The position numbers and the translations under genes were made by a program. Under the pieces are notes generated by a model. The model was not told the DNA's origin, did no database searches, and saw nothing but the letters and a program-made list of their open reading frames with translations. A stretch of 5,226 nucleotides of DNA from an uncultured bacterium (lineage in GTDB: Bacteria > Bdellovibrionota_C > UBA2361 > SZUA-149 > CALKYB01). This document shows positions 4,405 through 5,226 of this stretch, in pieces; within the stretch, counting starts at the first letter, position 1; each line of letters begins with the position of its first letter. The stretch covers positions 1 to 5,226 of the forward strand of contig CALIEE010000174.1 in the NCBI GenBank assembly GCA_938022485.1, written 5' to 3'.

Positions 4405-4435
4405 ATTATGGTATCCAATCTAGCGAAAAAATCAA
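4405..4435 (-). promoter_or_regulatory. possible promoter for the basic-protein gene
   Basis: On the minus strand TTGATT (4435-4430) and CATAAT (4410-4405) resemble -35 and -10 boxes, though the 19-base spacing is longer than ideal. Transcription would start near 4398, giving a leader of about 108 bases that contains the terminator-like hairpin at 4312-4374. Confidence 0.4.
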
Positions 4436-4577
4436 ACTTTGAGGGATTAGATGCTTAAATGCCGTTCTTTTTCCGGGTTTGTAGACCTTTGGGACTGGAA
4501 AACACTGCTCAACTTTGTTAGTCTCCGCCACCTCAGGGGCCTCTCTCGGGCCTTTCGAGCGGGTACTAAAGGCTCCT

Positions 4578-4605
4578 TTGAGAAGTTTGGACCCAAGATT
4601 ATTTT
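4578..4605 (+). promoter_or_regulatory. likely promoter for rpmI-rplT
   Basis: TTGAGA (4578-4583) is followed after 16 bases by TATTTT (4600-4605). Transcription would begin near 4612, about 40 bases before the rpmI ATG. Because infC is not upstream, the pair needs a promoter of this kind. The sequence from 4440 to 4577 holds several small G/C-rich stems (for example CTCG 4545-4548 region with CGAG just after) but no gene and no recognised motif; an autoregulatory bL20-binding leader, known in other bacteria, would lie between here and 4651. Confidence 0.45.
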
Positions 4606-4651
4606 ATAAGAAGAAGTTTCTGAAAAAGAACCGCAGGCAGGGAATACAGCA

Positions 4652-4846
4652 ATGCCAAAGATGAAAACAAACAGAGCGGCAGCCAAGCGTTTTCGCAAAA
4701 CAGGTGGGAAGACAATTCGTAGGGGAAAGGCTTACAGACGTCATATCCTTACCAAAAAATCTACTGCTAGAAAGCGTGCTTTGAGAAAGCCTTCTGAGGT
4801 TGATCAGTCAAACATTAAACAGATTAAAGTGCTGATGCCTTACTAG
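4652..4846 (+). CDS. rpmI: 50S ribosomal protein bL35
   Basis: A 64-residue protein, the normal length for bL35. It opens MPKMKTNRAAAKRFRKTGGK and continues with the expected very basic pattern (IRRGKAYRRHILTKKSTARKRALRK), closing with IKQIKVLMPY, near the usual [LMI]-P-Y end. bL35 is a component of the large ribosomal subunit. The ribosome binding site AGGGA (4639-4643) is 8 bases from the ATG. rplT follows after 53 bases in the same direction, the conserved rpmI-rplT order. The usual upstream neighbour infC is missing: 4291-4651 holds no plus-strand gene. Confidence 0.96.
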   Translation: MPKMKTNRAAAKRFRKTGGKTIRRGKAYRRHILTKKSTARKRALRKPSEVDQSNIKQIKVLMPY

Positions 4847-4899
4847 GCAGAGGGTGCTTCGGTAGATTCTAACAGAGGGCCCATAATAGGGAAGGAACA

Positions 4900-5226
4900 A
4901 TGAGAGTAAAAAGAGGAGTCAAAGCCCGACGCCGCAGAAATAGAGTTTTAAAGCTGGCTAAAGGCTTCAGAGGTCGCTCGAAAAATACTATTCGCCAGGC
5001 AACTCAAAGAGTTGAGAAGAGCCTTCAGTATGCTTACAGAGATAGGCTTAACAGAAAGCGCGACTTCAGAAAGCTTTGGATCACCAGAATCAACGCTGCT
5101 GCCAGAATAAATGGTATTAGTTATTCGCGGTTGGTCAATGGTTTGGACAATGCTGGAGTTGAGCTGGATAGAAAAATCCTTGCTGACTTGGGAGCCACAG
5201 AGCCAGAAGCTTTTGCTGCGGTAGCT
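4900..5226 (+). CDS. rplT: 50S ribosomal protein bL20 (3' end outside window)
   Basis: An open frame of 109 residues runs from the ATG at 4900 to the window edge. It starts MRVKRGVKARRRRNRVLKLA and carries the bL20 signatures KGFRGRSKN, QYAYRDRLNRKRDFRKLWITRINAAAR, NGISYSRLVNGL and LDRKILADL. Family members have about 117-120 residues, so roughly 8-11 residues are cut off. bL20 binds 23S rRNA early in large-subunit assembly and, in E. coli and Bacillus, represses its own operon by binding the mRNA leader. AGGGAAGGA (4888-4896) precedes the start. The 53-base gap from rpmI contains a GGGCCC palindrome (4877-4882) but no terminator, so the two genes are cotranscribed. Confidence 0.96.
   Translation, partial: MRVKRGVKARRRRNRVLKLAKGFRGRSKNTIRQATQRVEKSLQYAYRDRLNRKRDFRKLWITRINAAARINGISYSRLVNGLDNAGVELDRKILADLGATEPEAFAAVA

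Noticed and set aside
4447..4698. Minus-strand frame whose start reads like a lipoprotein signal peptide (MRKRLAAALFVFIFGIAVFPAC)
   Set aside because: It is the reverse reading of the basic start of rpmI plus its leader. It has a TTG start and no ribosome binding site, and the overlap with a certain ribosomal protein gene makes it a coincidence.

Overview
The window looks like an ordinary chromosomal segment of a Gram-negative bacterium. Three things support this: two small proteins with clear lipoprotein signal peptides, a membrane-anchored extracytoplasmic protein, and a rpmI-rplT (bL35-bL20) pair. The bL20 start (MRVKRGVKARRRR) and the many small unrecognised lipoproteins remind me of the former Deltaproteobacteria or Bdellovibrionota, but this placement is an inference from memory and is weak. 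Base composition looks moderately AT-leaning. I see no transposase, integrase, phage gene or CRISPR array.

Layout from left to right. (1) The 3' end of an unidentified gene stops at 161. It is followed by a GTA/stop-codon-rich imperfect tandem repeat and a strong rho-independent terminator (392-427). (2) A LEA14/WHy-type lipoprotein gene (517-954, +) is followed by a 357-base spacer holding hairpins, a good sigma-70-like promoter and a structured leader. (3) That leader feeds an unrecognised 131-residue helical protein (1312-1707, +). A 60-base near-perfect inverted repeat (1731-1790) separates it from the convergent gene. (4) On the minus strand, in transcription order, lie a degenerate tRNA-Val copy (3623-3487), an intact tRNA-Val(GAC) (3461-3385), a 336-residue membrane-anchored SGNH-hydrolase-like protein that has lost its catalytic Ser and His (3288-2278), and a 109-residue lipoprotein (2150-1821). 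(5) A basic, unrecognised 150-residue protein (4290-3838, -) ends in a strong terminator and has a terminator-like hairpin in its leader. (6) Divergent from it, rpmI (4652-4846) and rplT (4900 to the window edge) run rightward. infC, the usual upstream partner, is absent and the pair has its own plausible promoter.

The protein genes do not form an obvious shared pathway. The right third is linked to translation (tRNA-Val, bL35, bL20), with an unknown basic protein between them that could be RNA-associated (inference only). The left two thirds are cell-envelope proteins of unknown role. The features most worth attention are RNA-level: the tRNA-Val copy interrupted by several insertions, one a perfect GC-rich palindrome; a possible terminator/antiterminator just upstream of it; and the attenuator-like leader at 4312-4374. 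At protein level the main oddity is the apparently inactive SGNH-fold protein.
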